The translations under genes and the position numbers were made by a program. Of a DNA stretch of 7,743 nt, positions 6,912 to 7,743 are shown in pieces; position 1 is the first letter of the stretch, and each line of letters opens with the position of its first letter. The notes beneath the pieces are model-generated. The model was not told the origin of the DNA. It worked only from the letters and a program-made list of their open reading frames with translations, and made no database searches. The stretch spans positions 1 through 7,743 of the forward strand of contig JAURMS010000285.1 in the NCBI GenBank assembly GCA_030830595.1. Direction: 5' to 3'. The stretch comes from Gammaproteobacteria bacterium (GTDB taxonomy: Bacteria > Pseudomonadota > Gammaproteobacteria > Steroidobacterales > Steroidobacteraceae).

Positions 6912-7743
6912 TTGACGACTCCGGCACAGGTTGAGGCAATGGACGAGGCGGACGCCCTCGCGGGTTTCCGCGAACGCTTTCACCTGCCAAGGGGACTGGT
7001 CTATCTCGACGGCAACTCCCTCGGCCCGCTGCCGAGTCGCACCCAGGAAAGGATCGCCCGGGTTACGGCGCAGGAATGGGGCGATGGGCTTATCAACTCT
7101 TGGGAAAGCGCTGGCTGGATCGATGCACCCTCCCGCATCGGGGACAAGATCGCGCGCCTGATCGGCGCTGGCCGCGGCGAGGTGCTGGTCGCCGATTCGA
7201 CCTCCATTAACCTGTTCAAGTGCCTGGCGGCAGCACTCAAGATGCGGCCTGATCGCTCCGTGATGTTATCGGAGTCCGGCAACTTTCCTACCGACCTCTA
7301 CATGATGCAGGGCCTGGCTGGATTGACCGGCGCCCGCTATGAGGTGGTCCCGGCGGATCGACTGCTCGGCAGGCTTGATGAGTCGATCGCCGTCCTCACG
7401 CTGACCCATGTGAACTACAGAAGCGCGGCTATTCATGACATGGGCGCGATCACCCGCGCCGCCCACGACGCCGGGGCCCTGGTAGCCTGGGACCTCAGCC
7501 ACAGCGTCGGTTCAGTCCCTGTTGACCTGGAGTCGGCAGGCGTCGACTTCGCAGTCGGCTGCGGATACAAGTTCCTGAACGGCGGGCCTGGCGCCCCGGC
7601 CTTCGTCTACGTGGCGCGCCGTCATCAGGCGCTGGCGCCAGCCCTGCTGTCCGGCTGGCTGGGGCACCGCGAGCCCTTTGCCTTTGACGAGACCTACCAG
7701 CCGGATCCCGGCATCGGGCGCTTCCGTTGCGGAACGCCACCCA
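6912..7743 (+). CDS. kynU: Kynureninase, N-terminal two thirds (3' end outside window)
   Basis: This cytoplasmic PLP enzyme cleaves L-kynurenine to anthranilate and alanine, or 3-hydroxykynurenine to 3-hydroxyanthranilate, in tryptophan breakdown or NAD synthesis from tryptophan. The window holds 277 codons of a family usually near 415. YLDGNSLGPLP (31-41), EWGDGLINSWESAGWID (55-71), ADSTSINLFK (94-103) and ESGNFPTDLY (121-130) are family hallmarks. WDLSHSVG (193-200) has Asp194 for the pyridine nitrogen and His197. GCGYKFLNGGPGAPAF (216-231) has the Schiff-base Lys220 beside Tyr219; these sit seven positions before the Pseudomonas numbering (Asp201, Tyr226, Lys227) as I recall it. TTG 6912 is chosen because it yields MTTPAQVEAMDEADALAGFRE, the usual N-terminal pattern, with GGAG nine bases upstream. 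ATG 6939 is the alternative and would drop nine residues. It diverges from the glycosyltransferase; no other kynurenine gene is in view. Confidence 0.96.
   Translation, partial: MTTPAQVEAMDEADALAGFRERFHLPRGLVYLDGNSLGPLPSRTQERIARVTAQEWGDGLINSWESAGWIDAPSRIGDKIARLIGAGRGEVLVADSTSINLFKCLAAALKMRPDRSVMLSESGNFPTDLYMMQGLAGLTGARYEVVPADRLLGRLDESIAVLTLTHVNYRSAAIHDMGAITRAAHDAGALVAWDLSHSVGSVPVDLESAGVDFAVGCGYKFLNGGPGAPAFVYVARRHQALAPALLSGWLGHREPFAFDETYQPDPGIGRFRCGTPP

Overview
The window is GC-rich, densely coding bacterial DNA with strong G/C preference at third codon positions. The aspartate-semialdehyde dehydrogenase is of the Escherichia coli type, nearly collinear with the E. coli enzyme through the sequence. 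Together with a bacterial kynureninase this suggests a gammaproteobacterium, perhaps of the Xanthomonadales/Chromatiales kind; that placement is inference.

Layout, left to right. (1) A 52-codon C-terminal fragment of an unrecognised + strand gene (2-160). (2) Convergent with it, a polyprenyl-phosphate sugar-1-phosphate transferase on the minus strand (214-1620), the membrane enzyme that starts assembly of an exopolysaccharide or capsule repeat unit. It is preceded by a 156-bp AT-richer spacer with a candidate promoter. (3) A minus-strand pair, asd (3017-4135) followed 37 bp later by an MFS exporter (1777-2979), probably one transcript. (4) Divergent from asd across 76 bp, a 533-residue protein made of two tandem alpha/beta-hydrolase units (4212-5813). 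(5) Convergent with it, only 9 bp apart, a family 2 glycosyltransferase (5823-6821, minus). (6) Divergent from that gene, a kynureninase cut by the right edge (6912 to end).

The sugar transferase and the GT2 enzyme both point to cell-surface polysaccharide. asd serves lysine/methionine/threonine and diaminopimelate synthesis. Kynureninase serves tryptophan breakdown or NAD synthesis from tryptophan. I see no single pathway joining all of them; it looks like ordinary chromosome with short, alternating transcription units.

The most unusual object is the double alpha/beta-hydrolase. It is an internal duplication in which the usual nucleophilic serine is His in the first unit and Gly in the second, and the second unit stops before the usual catalytic His. 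Secondary points are a probable CTG start for the GT2 gene, a TTG start for kynureninase, and a 15-bp hyphenated palindrome in the asd/hydrolase divergent spacer. I found no RNA genes, CRISPR arrays, insertion sequences or phage genes. No stretch over 300 bases lacks a gene.
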